A stretch of DNA of 16,609 nt. It comes from Phoronis ovalis (Eukaryota; Phoronida; Phoronidae). Below, piece by piece: positions 1-10,179 of this stretch. Position numbers and translations under genes: made by a program. The notes below the pieces were generated by a model. That model saw only the letters and a program-made list of their open reading frames with translations. It was not told where the DNA came from and did not search any database. The DNA is taken from the NCBI GenBank assembly GCA_028565635.1, contig JAOXYB010023303.1, positions 1 to 16,609 on the forward strand, read 5' to 3'. Numbering within the stretch: the stretch's first letter is position 1; each line of letters opens with the position of its first letter.

Positions 1-41
1 TGGTCTGTCAATTGCTTTGCCATATCAGGTCCGTGTACTTG

Positions 42-110
42 TAAATCATCAAATGACCAACACATCGAATTAGAAACCATAAAAAGTCCCTGCATACCTG
101 AATGCAAATT
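42..110. repeat. Left copy of a diverged segment flanking the X-box repeat array
   Basis: This stretch resembles 1079-1145: both contain the series catca-atgacca-cacatcga, then agaaa, then aagtcc, then ctgaatgc in the same order. The match is imperfect, with several substitutions and short indels. On the minus strand one frame stays open in both copies and shares the residues SMCWS followed by D and L (positions about 92-52 here). A cattcag splice-acceptor-like string lies just upstream in both (about 102-108 here). It could therefore be the remnant of a duplicated exon, but I do not recognise the peptide. The segment is cut by the window edge or ends nearby. Confidence 0.45.
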
Positions 111-478
111 TTTTAGTAAAAGTGTATTAGGCACACAGTAATAACAAGCAATTGATCGTCAGCCTAAAGCTCCAACCACTTTTAAAATGCAGAACCACTT
201 CGAACGGTATAATAAATAGTACAATTGATGATTATATGCCCCGGCTATGCTTTCAATAAGTGCTGAAATATTGTGCTATCAAAGAATACCTGCTTATCAC
301 AATTATGTGGCATTTGGGTCACTCAGTACTAGGATATATATAATTATATAAAACTCTAATACAAAAATTAACAAGAAAAAAATCTTTCAGTCTCGTGAAA
401 CTTTGAGACAAGTATAACTGAAAGATCTCTTAACTTTGCAATCACAACGTGTTATAAATTATTAATTATTTATAAACG

Positions 479-492
479 GTTGCCATGGCAAC
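479..492. promoter_or_regulatory. Perfect X-box (RFX-type) palindrome, repeat unit 1
   Basis: GTTGCCATGGCAAC is a perfect 14-bp palindrome. It matches the symmetrical X-box recognised by RFX transcription factors, which control ciliary genes in animals. It is repeated in the next tandem unit. No gene start is visible beside it, so regulatory activity here is inferred only from the motif. Confidence 0.5.
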
Positions 493-830
493 AAATCACC
501 TATTTTAGTTTCCATGGAAATCAAGAAAACAGTCGGAATTGTAGTATTTCAGAGACGTAATCTCATAAATCAACATATAAACTTTGAATAGTTAAAAAAT
601 GAATGGTCTAACACCTTCGGTGCTGAAAGTGTGTGCTATCAAAGAATACCTGCTTACATCACAATTAGGTGGCATTTGGGTCACTCAGTACTAGGATATA
701 TAAAACTCTAATTAATACAAAAATTAACAAGAAAATTTTTTTCAGTCATGAATTTTGAGACAAGTATAACTGAATGGTCTCTTAACTTTGCAATCACAAC
801 GTGTTATAAATTATTAATTATTTATAAACA

Positions 831-844
831 GTTGCCATGGCAAC
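831..844. promoter_or_regulatory. Perfect X-box (RFX-type) palindrome, repeat unit 2
   Basis: The same 14-bp palindrome, GTTGCCATGGCAAC, occurs 352 bp after the first one at the matching place in the second tandem unit. The surrounding sequence differs at several bases between the units, while the palindrome is unchanged. Confidence 0.5.
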
Positions 845-1078
845 AAATCACCTATCTTAGTTTCCAGGGATATCAAGAAAACAGTCGGAATTGTAGCATT
901 TCGGAGACGTACTCTCATAAATCAACACCTTCGGTGCTGAAATTGTGTGCTATCAAAGAATACCTGCTTATATCACAAGTATGTGGTATTTGAGTCAAAG
1001 GTCCAAAAAAAGGGACTATTTTTACCTTTCATAACACTGCATGGATATCCAACTATTCTTGCACTGTATGTCCCCCAT

Positions 1079-1145
1079 ACAAATAAACCATCACATGACC
1101 AGCACATCGAACCAGAAAGTCCTTGATCCATAACTCTGAATGCCA
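1079..1145. repeat. Right copy of the diverged segment flanking the X-box repeat array
   Basis: Diverged counterpart of the segment at 42-110, in the same orientation. The tandem X-box array therefore sits between two related segments. On the minus strand an open frame runs from 1167 to 973. Its central part, containing SMCWS, aligns with an open frame in the left copy. The reading frame is short and I recognise no domain in it. Confidence 0.45.
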
Positions 1146-1200
1146 TATGTTGAGAAATACCTAGCACATTCTTTTATAGTATAAATATAAGGTTTATGTC

Positions 1201-3236
1201 AATCACTCAATGTGCCAGTGTATTTAATATTCAGATATCAGCGTTGGTCCGGGAGAATCAACTAGTGCATAATTCATGTGAGTCAGCAATATCATTACAA
1301 AGTATCTTTAAATCCAGATATCACCAAGTTTAGTTGATTAAAGTATAATTTACGTATTTTTTTATCTTTGAGCGATCAGCATCCGCATACACAGAGCAGG
1401 TGCGAGAACGCGTCAACTGCGGGCTTCGTTGCTTGACAAAAACACTTATATCATAACAGTTTACGTAATACAATAATACCTCGTTTCTCCAGATAAACAC
1501 AACAAAGATTCTTGAATGTTAAAATCGTTCCGGTAACAACAGAATTTGTTATACAACTGCTCAATTGCTCCGCAGTGTAAACATCACCATGCTTTGAGTA
1601 GTTCGTCACGTGAGCGTCAGAGAACTTATGCTAAGAGGTGTCGCTGCGTGTCAGGGACAGTTGCTGCAACTTGGGTTTACAACTGTATCGATTTGAAACG
1701 AATAGCTAGACTCCTAGTTAAGTTGTTAAATCGGATAAAAAAACATCGGAATATTACAAAAACACAAAAAAGGTAAATTAAAAACAGTTTTATTTCTAAA
1801 AAAATGCAAAAAAGAATTTTAAAATGGCTTAATTCAATAATACACAGCTCTTGGTGTCGGAAAGCATAAAATATTTAATTACCGGCTTTATCATTGGTAA
1901 AGGCATACTTAGTATGCATAGTATGCATTAGTATATGATACCGCGTGGCCCATTGTTATAAGCGACGCCTGACTTGTGTATATTATTGGCATGCTCGCGA
2001 CAACGTGCTCCGTATCGAATCAATGAGGACGAAAACGCATCAATTTATCACTGTGATTCGGGTCTTTGAAATATTTGTCAGTTTTTCTAAAATTGCGAGT
2101 TCACCTTTGTCTTCGAGGGGCTGTTAAATAACATCGAACGCTAGATGGTGGTACATGCTCAAATGTGAACATGCGTACAACGAAAGTTTTATTCGGATTT
2201 GAACACACAGGGTCGAGTAGACGGAAAGGGTAAATTTCAGCATGCAATGTTGATTTATTTAAATTCTGTTTAGACAAGTTACGTACGTTCGTCCCCGGGC
2301 GTTCGTCTCCATTTTATAGAGTAGCATTTCTTCTTTCAGAAGATGTTTTCATTTTTTATGTGCATGCTTTAGTTAAAAAAACGTACCTAATTAACTTTTG
2401 GTAACGTTTAGTTGCTACTTCATAAAATACTTGATATTATGCGTTCTAAATGAAGAATAGCATTGTGTTAGGTCTCTGTTTTGGCTTTACATTGCGTCCC
2501 TGGGTATGTAGAAATATCTGCAATATAATTTGATTCTTAGAATCTGCATGACACAAACGTCTTTACTGTTTTTCACAGAGTAGCATAAAAGGGCACTTGC
2601 AACAGTCGCTGTTATGGAAACGCACGCGCAAGATTGCAACATTTTAGAAATAGTACCAGCCACGTGAATCTGATCAGGTCAAAAGCTATAAGATGTTTGC
2701 CTGCTTTGTGCCTAGTACATTTGTATTTTACGTCTTTCTGATAAGTTTAGGCATGTTCTGTAACTTGTAATATTTTTCCAAGCGTAATTTATGATTTATT
2801 TGATAATATTTTTGTATTGCTTTTACATTCTTGAATACTCAGTTACAGCTGAGAAGTTACATATTTTTAGGATAAATGAACTGATAATCCCAGTCGTAAT
2901 TTCACGTAATAAATTATCATTATGATCCAACTATTTCTAGCTACATTTGTTGATAACCTAAAATACTGTATTTTTCAAAGTGTTTTGGGAGTGGCTGTAA
3001 TTGTAGCTCAGATGCCATTCAAAAGTCTATGTAATCATGCATAGCTGTTAATATTTCTTTTGAAAAATAATATTTTTTGTATGATTAAATGTACGATTGC
3101 TTAAAAAATATCACGTTTATAAAAATTGTTTTCTCTAACATTTTATTTGCGTTCTAAATTTGGCAATTTTCTCTAAATTGTAATCATTGCTATTAAATGA
3201 TGTTGATTATCAATTTTTATTGTTTGTTCCAAATAA
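1201..3236. other. Intergenic stretch, no gene supported
   Basis: No reading frame here looks like a gene: those at 1546-1776 and 1945-2127 are short and of mixed composition. The part from about 1380 to 2310 is richer in G+C and CpG than the rest and contains a perfect E-box (CACGTG, 1607-1612), so a distal regulatory element is possible. From 2310 to 3236 the sequence is AT-rich and featureless by eye. Confidence 0.5.
1906..1937 (+). repeat. Short direct repeat of TAGTATGCAT
   Basis: The string tagtatgcat is present twice back to back (tagtatgcatagtatgcat), followed by a degenerate third copy (tagtatatg). It is a small local duplication, probably from replication slippage. Confidence 0.6.
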
Positions 3237-3835
3237 TCACTTTGGGCAAAACAAAATGATTAGTTTTACGGAGAGTAATTTTTGAGGTAGACGGCGGTTT
3301 TCAGCAATTATTGTTATTGTAGGTTTGTAAGAATGGTTCAAAACTGCAGAAGACGAAACCAAATTTATTGCATCGACAAAGCACGGTTCATGGCAGAAGC
3401 TTAGGGAATTCCCCATGTTAAGAAAATCAAGCGCAACTTTAATTAACGAACTGCATGGAGTATGGCAAGGTGTCCACAACATCACAAAGTCCAGCAAATC
3501 TACGCTCACCAGCAAACCTTCTCAGAAAACAACGCCAATAACAGAAGCCAGACAGCCTGCGGGCAATATGGTCAGTGAATATTCTAGAAATAACATTTGA
3601 AAGTATATACAGACATTCTTTGCCCAAGTTCCTCACTGATAATTTAAACTTGATGGAAAATCCCTCAATAGAAATAAAAGTAACTTAATATCCAAAGAAA
3701 TCCAAAGTTTAATGACATATAAAAAAGAAAAATGATCATTTTTGGCCTCTGGGGAATCCCTTAGTAGCCATTCAAAAAATGATGCAGACTATTGCACTAA
3801 GCTAAAAAAAAAGAAAGTTGAGTCTGGGGAGTGTA
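3237..3835. other. Unassigned sequence upstream of the decayed gene
   Basis: This contains short overlapping reading frames on both strands (for example 3415-3600 plus and 3636-3439 minus), none of them recognisable. Its base composition is close to that of the decayed gene just downstream, so it may be the more eroded 5' part of the same unit. I could not find an alignable motif that proves this. Confidence 0.35.
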
Positions 3836-5240
3836 AAGAAAAGACTTTGACAGAGAAAGATTCTTAGAGGAAATGAGACTTTGTGAAAACAAACCAAACT
3901 GGTCTGAACTGAGTAGGAAATATGGCCTGTCCTGTAATGAAAAGTTCGTGTCAAATGGAGATCAGGTTTTAAAAGAAATGGGATTGAATTCAATGATTTA
4001 TTAAAATGTGCAAAAAAGGAAGAGTCAGACGGCGAAAGACTATAATTAACAAAACAAACAGTAAAGTATCAATTCCGGAGTCCACCTCGTTACCTGAATT
4101 AAAACAAGTAATTAAAACAAAGATTACAAATGGAGAATTCAACCTGGGAGAGTCTATAGTTCCTAAAACGTTTACAATACATAACATTGATCAATCCAGG
4201 AAAGTTTACAACAGAAGAATTTCAAGCATTTGGAAGAAAAATCAGAATAAAAGATATAAGGGGAAAAGAAATGGATCTGCAATTGCAATGATCAGGTGTT
4301 CTGCGATTTCATAGTGATGAATATTACACAAATCATGATTAAAGAAAACTGATATTAGAAGGAATTTATAATGTAATAGGAAAGGAATGTGACTTTCAAT
4401 CATAAAAATATCGCAGACTTACAAGAAATCCTAAAACACTGATGAGAAATAGAAAAAGTAAGATCTGGCACGATCACAGTAAAATGTGTGGCCATTCTCA
4501 TTTCATGGTGGTGATAAGTTACATTTATGACAATGCAAGTCATCTCACGAATGACGAATTATGGCACAAATATCCCAACCAGAGAGAATAAACTGTACTG
4601 TCCATAGTTGAGACCACAAATGCACATCTTTGGCAGATCGAGCAGCTCAGATACAGACCAGCTAACACAGAAACAAGAATGCAGTGTATCCTTGATATAA
4701 AGCCTGTTAATCGAGACAGCATCGCACTAACCGACACAATGTGTGTTTTTTGTGGAGACGGTCCAGCGAGACAGTTTCAAACTGGCCAGCAGCGAGGAGG
4801 GTTTTAATCATGCTTCTTTGGTATATTACATCCCAAATTTGACGACACTGAGTACTGCTATTCCATTCCACTTTACAATTTGTCAGATAGGCAAGGCATT
4901 CTCAATGAAGGAACTTTGTACGTGCCAAGGCGCCTAAATTAAAACTTACAGATCTCCAAGAAGAACTTGAATCTAGAAACATTGATACGTACAATAAGAG
5001 AAAACCAGAGCTACAAGAAGAACTCACAACATTACTACATTGTCAGATAAGAGTTCCAGCACTACTCCATCAACATCTGCATGTAGCTCTTTAAATATCG
5101 TCACAACCAGGACATATATAGTATGCAATTCTGTAATTAAAATGAACCCTGCATGACCTCTGTGGAGTGATAAAGAATATGCTGACATAGTTTCCTGGTA
5201 TCGACATCACAGCTGATGCCAAAAAAGAATAACGTTTTAC
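3836..5240 (+). pseudogene. Decayed protein-coding copy of an uncharacterised multi-copy gene family
   Basis: A single protein can be followed left to right through changing frames. Block 1 is 3852-4004, with a Trp-Ser then RKYGL region. Block 2 starts at 4006 and has a basic run RVRRRK and then a GEFNLGESIVPK region. Block 3 is 4184-4342, containing EEFQAFGRKI and IRGKEM, with an internal TGA at 4289. Block 4 is about 4448-4940 in one frame with only two stops (TAA 4589-4591 and TAA 4805-4807), containing KIWHDHSKMCGHSH, then YIYDNASH, then FCGDGPARQFQTGQQRGG, then a NEGTLYVPRR region. Block 5, after a frameshift near 4935, runs to about 5240 and contains LQEEL twice, RVPALL and TLHDL. Runs this long do not survive by chance in AT-rich DNA. 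From memory, the WHDHS, GDGPARQF and RVPALL order occurs in uncharacterised, repetitive proteins of corals and molluscs, so a transposon or retrocopied family is likely. Function is unknown, and this copy cannot make a full protein. Confidence 0.7.
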
Positions 5241-6781
5241 CAAACAACCATTGCCACAAACGTTAAACAAATTATAGGTTTCTTAAGCAAGTTGCGATAT
5301 AATAGTAAATAGTTGGCATACGCTTCAAGGCTTCCAGATTTTGAAGAATAAAAGTCAGAAGATGAGATATAATATTTAACGACAAAGAAGAAGTTAGCAG
5401 AAGGTATCGTAACAAAATGGAATAATTAAGTAAGATGAATACTAATATTGAATCTCTTTCTTTACATGTGTATTATACGTTGCCATGTTTTTATTATCCC
5501 CTTTCTCTTGACAACTCTAATAGGTGAGTTGGGGACACTGTTGCAAGACAAAAGTTAAATATAGGTCAACATACACATTTGCCGTTGACTTGATTTCCAA
5601 CATGGCTGACTGTTTAGTCTCGAAATAAGCCATATTTTGTGTCCATATCTTGAAATCTCTGACAACAGATAAGACAGTGCATCTGCACATGACCTTGACC
5701 TACTTTTTTGTTTTTGTGTGGGAAACTCATCAGTTAATGACATTAGTTTGCAATCCAACAATTATATATTGACCTGACCCCGATATGTGACCAAGTGCAC
5801 ATTAAGTATGAGCTAGGTTAGCTGCCATCTAATTTTAACTTACGTGTGGGAGTGAGTCGTAACTGATTCGAATAATTTGCATGTGACCACCCATTTATTT
5901 GTTTGACGCTTCCAAGATCAATGTCTATTTTTTATTCAACAAAAAATTAAATGCGCTTTATTAGGGAGTTCTTATATAAATGCTACAATAACTATTTCTC
6001 ATTTGTTTTAAATATTTGAGAACAATGATAAAATCCTTTACTCATACAAGAGTATAGATAATAAGATAAATCCCCTTAGCATTTTACGTGAAAATGAATA
6101 AGCAAAACGGCTTAATTAATCCCCACCAAAACACCTTTGAGTGTTTCATAACATTCACAGCGAAAATTGACATATAACGAAGCAGAAGGATGTTTAATGT
6201 GCATACATTATGTATAGCATATGCGGTTTTCTTTCTCAAACTACGCAATCTAAATACAGTAATAAAGCGAACATTTATCATATAGTAAACATAATTTTGC
6301 TATACATAGCTTCTATTTTTTTTAAAAATAAATACGTTTTTCTAAGAAATTAACACATGAAACACAAATTTAACAATTGCAGAGTTGTGAATTTTTGCTT
6401 TAAACGTACTTGCCAAACTTTGTAACTTCTCATTACCAAAAGAACTGCTACTTCTTCCACATTTTCTCCTTAGATTATTTCAATTAGCTGATTTAAAAGC
6501 TTATGAATACAACTGACATGTTTGTATGTGTCATACACAATGAACGTGCAAATAGAATTTATAATTGTAACTTTTACTTTTAAATTTTGCCCAGCTATAT
6601 TTTAAACAAAAATAAGTGATCATTATGTTTACCCAGTATCGTTACTCAATGTCAAAATATTTACCAAATCAAATCAAAGCAATATTAAGAATGGTTACTT
6701 TTGCAATAACAAAATTTCCTTAGGTTAAAGTTATCTGTTATGCAAGCAGACGTGTTTCCGTATAAATTGATTCTACTAATG
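5241..6781. other. Intergenic DNA and 3' flank / probable 3' UTR of the DUF229 gene
   Basis: No protein-coding signal is visible. The minus-strand gene stops at 6784-6782, so its 3' UTR must lie in the upper part of this stretch. Possible minus-strand polyadenylation signals are a TATAAA variant at about 6562-6557 and an ATTAAA at about 6197-6192. Neither is decisive. The lower part may include the eroded tail of the decayed gene that ends near 5240. An AGATGGCAGC motif lies on the minus strand at 5830-5821. Confidence 0.45.
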
Positions 6782-8484
6782 TCACCCATAACGGTAAAGA
6801 CGTTGTGTTTGAATTGCTATGATATAATCTTGAAATGTGGTCTTCATTTTATGCCAGTTGCTATCGGAGCATCTATTGTCTGTAGTACATTCCTTGGAAA
6901 ATGTCTGATCGTGCGCAGTAGTTGAAGCAGATAATGTTACATCGTACTGCAAACTGTGACACAAATCCTTTTTCTCAGCATTTAGATAATTTATTCTGGT
7001 AATCACAGCATCACTTGCCTTTGTAACATTCTCATTTTTGACACTGACTATCTTTTCTTCTCTGCATGAGCAATAGTGCACGGGTATACCTGCATCAGCA
7101 CATGTTCTGTTTAGCGGGATGTTATCTAATAAACTTATTCCATAGTCTCGGGGGAGCGGATCAAATGAGCAACCTGTACAGAGATCGCGCAATGTTTCAT
7201 GTACATCAAATGGCGTCGTTAGCCTATTTTGGTTATGAATTAATGTTTTTGTATACGTAGGATATTTCTTGCGAAACCATTCGGGAAAGGCCATATAAAT
7301 CATAGGTAAATTTTCTTCGTATCTTCCTATATATGTCCCACGTATATCACCATATCGGAAACCGTGATCGCTAAATACAACAAGAAGTGTGTTGTTTAAG
7401 GCACCTGCTTCGTGAATAGTCCTTATTGCATCGGTATAATCATCTTCACCCTTACCTATGTCATTGATATTGTTATGCGATAAGTATGTGCTAAATGACC
7501 AGCTAAAAAAAGGAATGTTATTGTTATGATACATCAGTACAAACTGTTTTAAGTAGTCTATAACATATTTATGCATAGGTTTTACCCCACAGCAGAAAAG
7601 AGGATAAGGTTTATACTGAGCTGATTGCTCCATAGCCAAGGCAAAATGTCTGTTATAGTGATGTGCGGGATATTTGTGAAATCCTTTTTTAAGATAGTTA
7701 AATATAGATCCGTCTGTAGCATCTTCAGAGTATAAATTCACGTATCCCTTATTTATGAAATTTTTCCATATAAACGGAGAATCATCAAATGTTTTCGACG
7801 CATCCCACTTCGTTTCATCAATAGTGATACCCATTAATAAAGGGATTACGTTTAAAAACGTGTTATCTCCTACCCTGTTGTATCCGACTAGCTCTACACC
7901 ATGCAATGTGTCCATCATATAATTTCTAACTTTTGATAGCTGCCTGTGTCCGTTAAGCCTAGACATGGAATCGATTCCTAGTAATATAACATTTAAATTC
8001 TCTTCTATTTTATCTCTGACTTTTTCTTTAGAATTTGTTTCAGTGTTTGCAGCGGCTTGTTGTTTTATAGCATCTTTATTTCGATTCGAAACTATTTTGC
8101 TAACTTGTGATAGAAATTCCTCATAGTACGTACCTCCTGATTTGTTAGTACATATGACGTGAACAAAATCTTCCGCAACCTTTGCGTGTTTACCTCTTTC
8201 TAGCGACAGACTAACTTTATTTCCAAATCTCCAATTGTTATCATTAGGTTCTTCATAATTCCTTTCTACAGTTTCAAAGAAACATACAGTCTTACTAGCA
8301 ACTTTGATTAACTCTTCAGTAGCATACAATTTTCCGTTTTCAAGTTTAATGAGACTGTGACGGAACATAGGACATTTTACGCTAGAATCTTCTTTACTAA
8401 CAAACTGCTTTATCGAAGAATGGAGCGGATCTATATTGAGTATTTTGCATGCAGGGGTGTCAACTAAGAAACTCGAACTGTAAG
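6782..8484 (-). CDS. DUF229-family (sulfatase / alkaline-phosphatase-like) protein, final exon with the whole catalytic-fold domain
   Basis: This exon encodes residues 112-677 of a predicted 677-residue membrane protein. It begins after a minus-strand acceptor, ataattttacag, with two bases of a split Ala codon. The internal ATG at 8368 is not a real start, because the family's N-terminal signature (FLVDTPAC, Cys123, then DP) lies upstream of it in the same frame. Visible motifs in order: NVILLGIDSMSR (Asp282), YNRVGDNTFLN (Thr319, where sulfatase-fold enzymes carry the nucleophile), FSTYLSHN (His447), VFSDHGFRYGDIRGT (Asp483 and His484), PFDVHETL (His539), then a Cys-rich C-terminus ending RLYRYG. 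Asp282, Thr319, Asp483, His484 and His539 fit the metal-binding and active-site layout of the alkaline-phosphatase superfamily. DUF229 has no established substrate that I can name; hydrolysis of a sulfate or phosphate ester is inferred from the fold. N-glycosylation sequons (Asn224, 474, 569, 596) fit a luminal or extracellular location. There are no stops or frameshifts. Confidence 0.93.
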
Positions 8485-10179
8485 CTGTAAAATTATAGAC
8501 AATATATTAATTATTATTAACATTAATGTAATAAAAAATAAATTTCATCTTCAACAACATTTTGTTTTTCATATTTCTCAATCACATATTTGAGCAGGTG
8601 CAATTGGTTAGTTACATAAACCAATTTAAATTTGTAAAGGAAATATGTCAGATCGTAAAATAGCCAAACTCGATTACTGTCATTAAAAACGAAATAGTGA
8701 AGTTCTCAAGTAATCACATAGTGATGTAGACATGTTTAACTGTTAACAAACTCATCAATTTTTTTTCTTGATGTTATGCCCTACTTGTACAGAGCTTCAT
8801 TGGTGTAAAGTATGTACCAATATCATTGAATTAATTATCCTTGAATCTGTTACTAAAATTTCATAATGCAACATGTCCTCATATATGCACAAACCAAAGA
8901 GTAATTGTGGACAGTGTTTTACCAAGATCCATGCAGTAACATGAACATTAAGGTAGAAATGGTATCTAACCTTGAGACAGAAACTGTCAATTAAAAAATC
9001 CAACCATATGCTGTCTAATGTAAATGTCGTGAGTGTATTATACACGGCCTCTAAATAAACCGTTATTTTTTTCTCATGCACTTCATTCAACGTATCCAGA
9101 AACTTGATCAGTTATTAAATAGGCCTGTTTCTTGTACAGAACTAAACAGAATGAGTTTATTTTTCGTTTTTGCTCTGCTGCACATAATTCACTTGTCAAA
9201 TGTACTAATATGCCAAATATTTTCAATTGTTCTTCAAATTGTGTCTTAAACTTAAAATGGACAATTTCTCTTGTATTCACATACCAAGTGTAGACAATTT
9301 TATCAAGATTCATATAGTAATAGGAATATTTATTGCATACAGCCAATCCAGCATTGAAAGCACAATTAAAAACTGCACGGCTTCAAGTAGTTGTTGTCAG
9401 TTGCGATTTTTCACTTTTATTTTTGTTCTCCCCACATAAAAAACTTGTCATTTTAAAAATATATTTGTGTGTTATACGGGACAATATAAAATGTTACTTC
9501 TGTCTGATTTCATAATTAGATTTGCCTGTAAAGAGCTTCATAATCATCAGTGTTGTCTAAATACAAAAAGTCAGAAATTTGTTCTCAATTGTGTTTCTAT
9601 AACTTTATGTTCAAACTATGAACATACTTAGGAGTCGAGTTTATCTTTTGAAATGTTCAACATCTTCAAGAAAAATGTAATTGTTGCTTGAACAGTCGCT
9701 TATTAACAGAAATTTAATTCTCTTTTGTTTTATTTCATTTTCTTGACAAATAAAAACATTGTCAGCTTTAAATGTGTATGTATTTGGAACTAATTAATAT
9801 AAATGAGTTTGTTGGTCGTTCTAGGAGCCTGTATGGTTGTAGTAGATTCTGAATTTACACACAGAACCAAGCAGGAAGATGTAAATATAGGTTTAATTTA
9901 ATAGAGGTAAAACATGGTCCTGAGGCTTCTTATTTTTTAATCAATAAACAATTGTTTGTAGTGAGGTATAAATTGTAGAAAAGTCGAATAACGTTAGAAA
10001 CATAACTCACAAAAAAAAATGTAATAATAAGTTTCAAAAAGCGAAATTTAGATTATGTGGGGGACTGACGCTATAAAGTTATGTAAAATGGGTATAAAGT
10101 ATTTTTAACTTCTTAAAATAATTTTTCATTTTTCTTGTGACAGTATGAAATCAGAAAAGTCAAAACGATAAAATATTAC
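8485..10179 (-). other. Intron of the DUF229 gene (phase 1, between stalk and catalytic exons)
   Basis: On the minus strand the donor is AACAG|GTAATA (exon ends at 10180) and the acceptor is ATTTTACAG (exon starts at 8484). One base is carried from the upstream exon and two from the downstream exon, which together form GCT (Ala). A second AG lies seven bases further downstream (CTTACAG), but its use would shift the frame. Reading frames inside the intron (for example 8797-9090 and 9083-9346, minus) are not supported as genes. Confidence 0.85.
8780..9800. repeat. Diverged tandem repeat inside the intron, about 350-390 bp period
   Basis: Three places share the start tgta(c/a)aga(g/a)ct: about 8785, 9134 and 9526. 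Units 1 and 2 also share an internal block: gtggacagtgttttaccaagatccatgcagtaacatgaacat near 8907, and gtagacaattttatcaagattcatatagtaataggaatat near 9291. Divergence is high, and the third unit is only partly alignable by eye. It looks like an old local duplication or an eroded repeat element. Confidence 0.4.

Larger units (their letters stand above)
260..995 (+). repeat. Tandem repeat array, about 314-360 bp unit, two full copies and one truncated copy
   Basis: The phrase gctatcaaagaatacctgct starts at 275, 635 and 949, giving unit lengths of 360 and 314 bp. The first two units align almost throughout: the cactcagtactaggatata block, the gacaagtataactga block, the caatcacaacgtgttataaa block, the X-box palindrome and the aagaaaacagtcggaattgta block. 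The 46-bp length difference is an extra stretch around 570-610 in unit 1. Unit 3 breaks off near 995, where the sequence changes to unrelated DNA. A possible 81-codon reading frame at 748-993 lies wholly inside unit 2 and is not conserved as a frame in unit 1, so I do not call it a gene. Confidence 0.9.

Noticed and set aside
748-993. An 81-codon plus-strand frame
   Set aside because: It lies wholly inside a tandem repeat unit, and the matching frame in the other unit is not conserved.
260-995. CRISPR-like array
   Set aside because: The units are 314-360 bp with only two full copies and no short repeat-spacer rhythm, and the setting is a eukaryotic genome.
1546-1776. A 76-codon plus-strand frame with a basic C-terminus
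   Set aside because: There is no recognisable domain, signal peptide or splice context, and the lysine-rich end comes from an A-rich run.
4540-4737. A minus-strand 65-codon frame
   Set aside because: It is the shadow of the plus-strand decayed gene, whose landmarks are readable in the opposite direction.
6782-8368. A 528-codon frame beginning at the Met codon at 8368, as a full gene
   Set aside because: Family-typical coding sequence (FLVDTPAC and onwards) continues upstream in the same frame for 38 codons to a splice acceptor, so this Met is internal.
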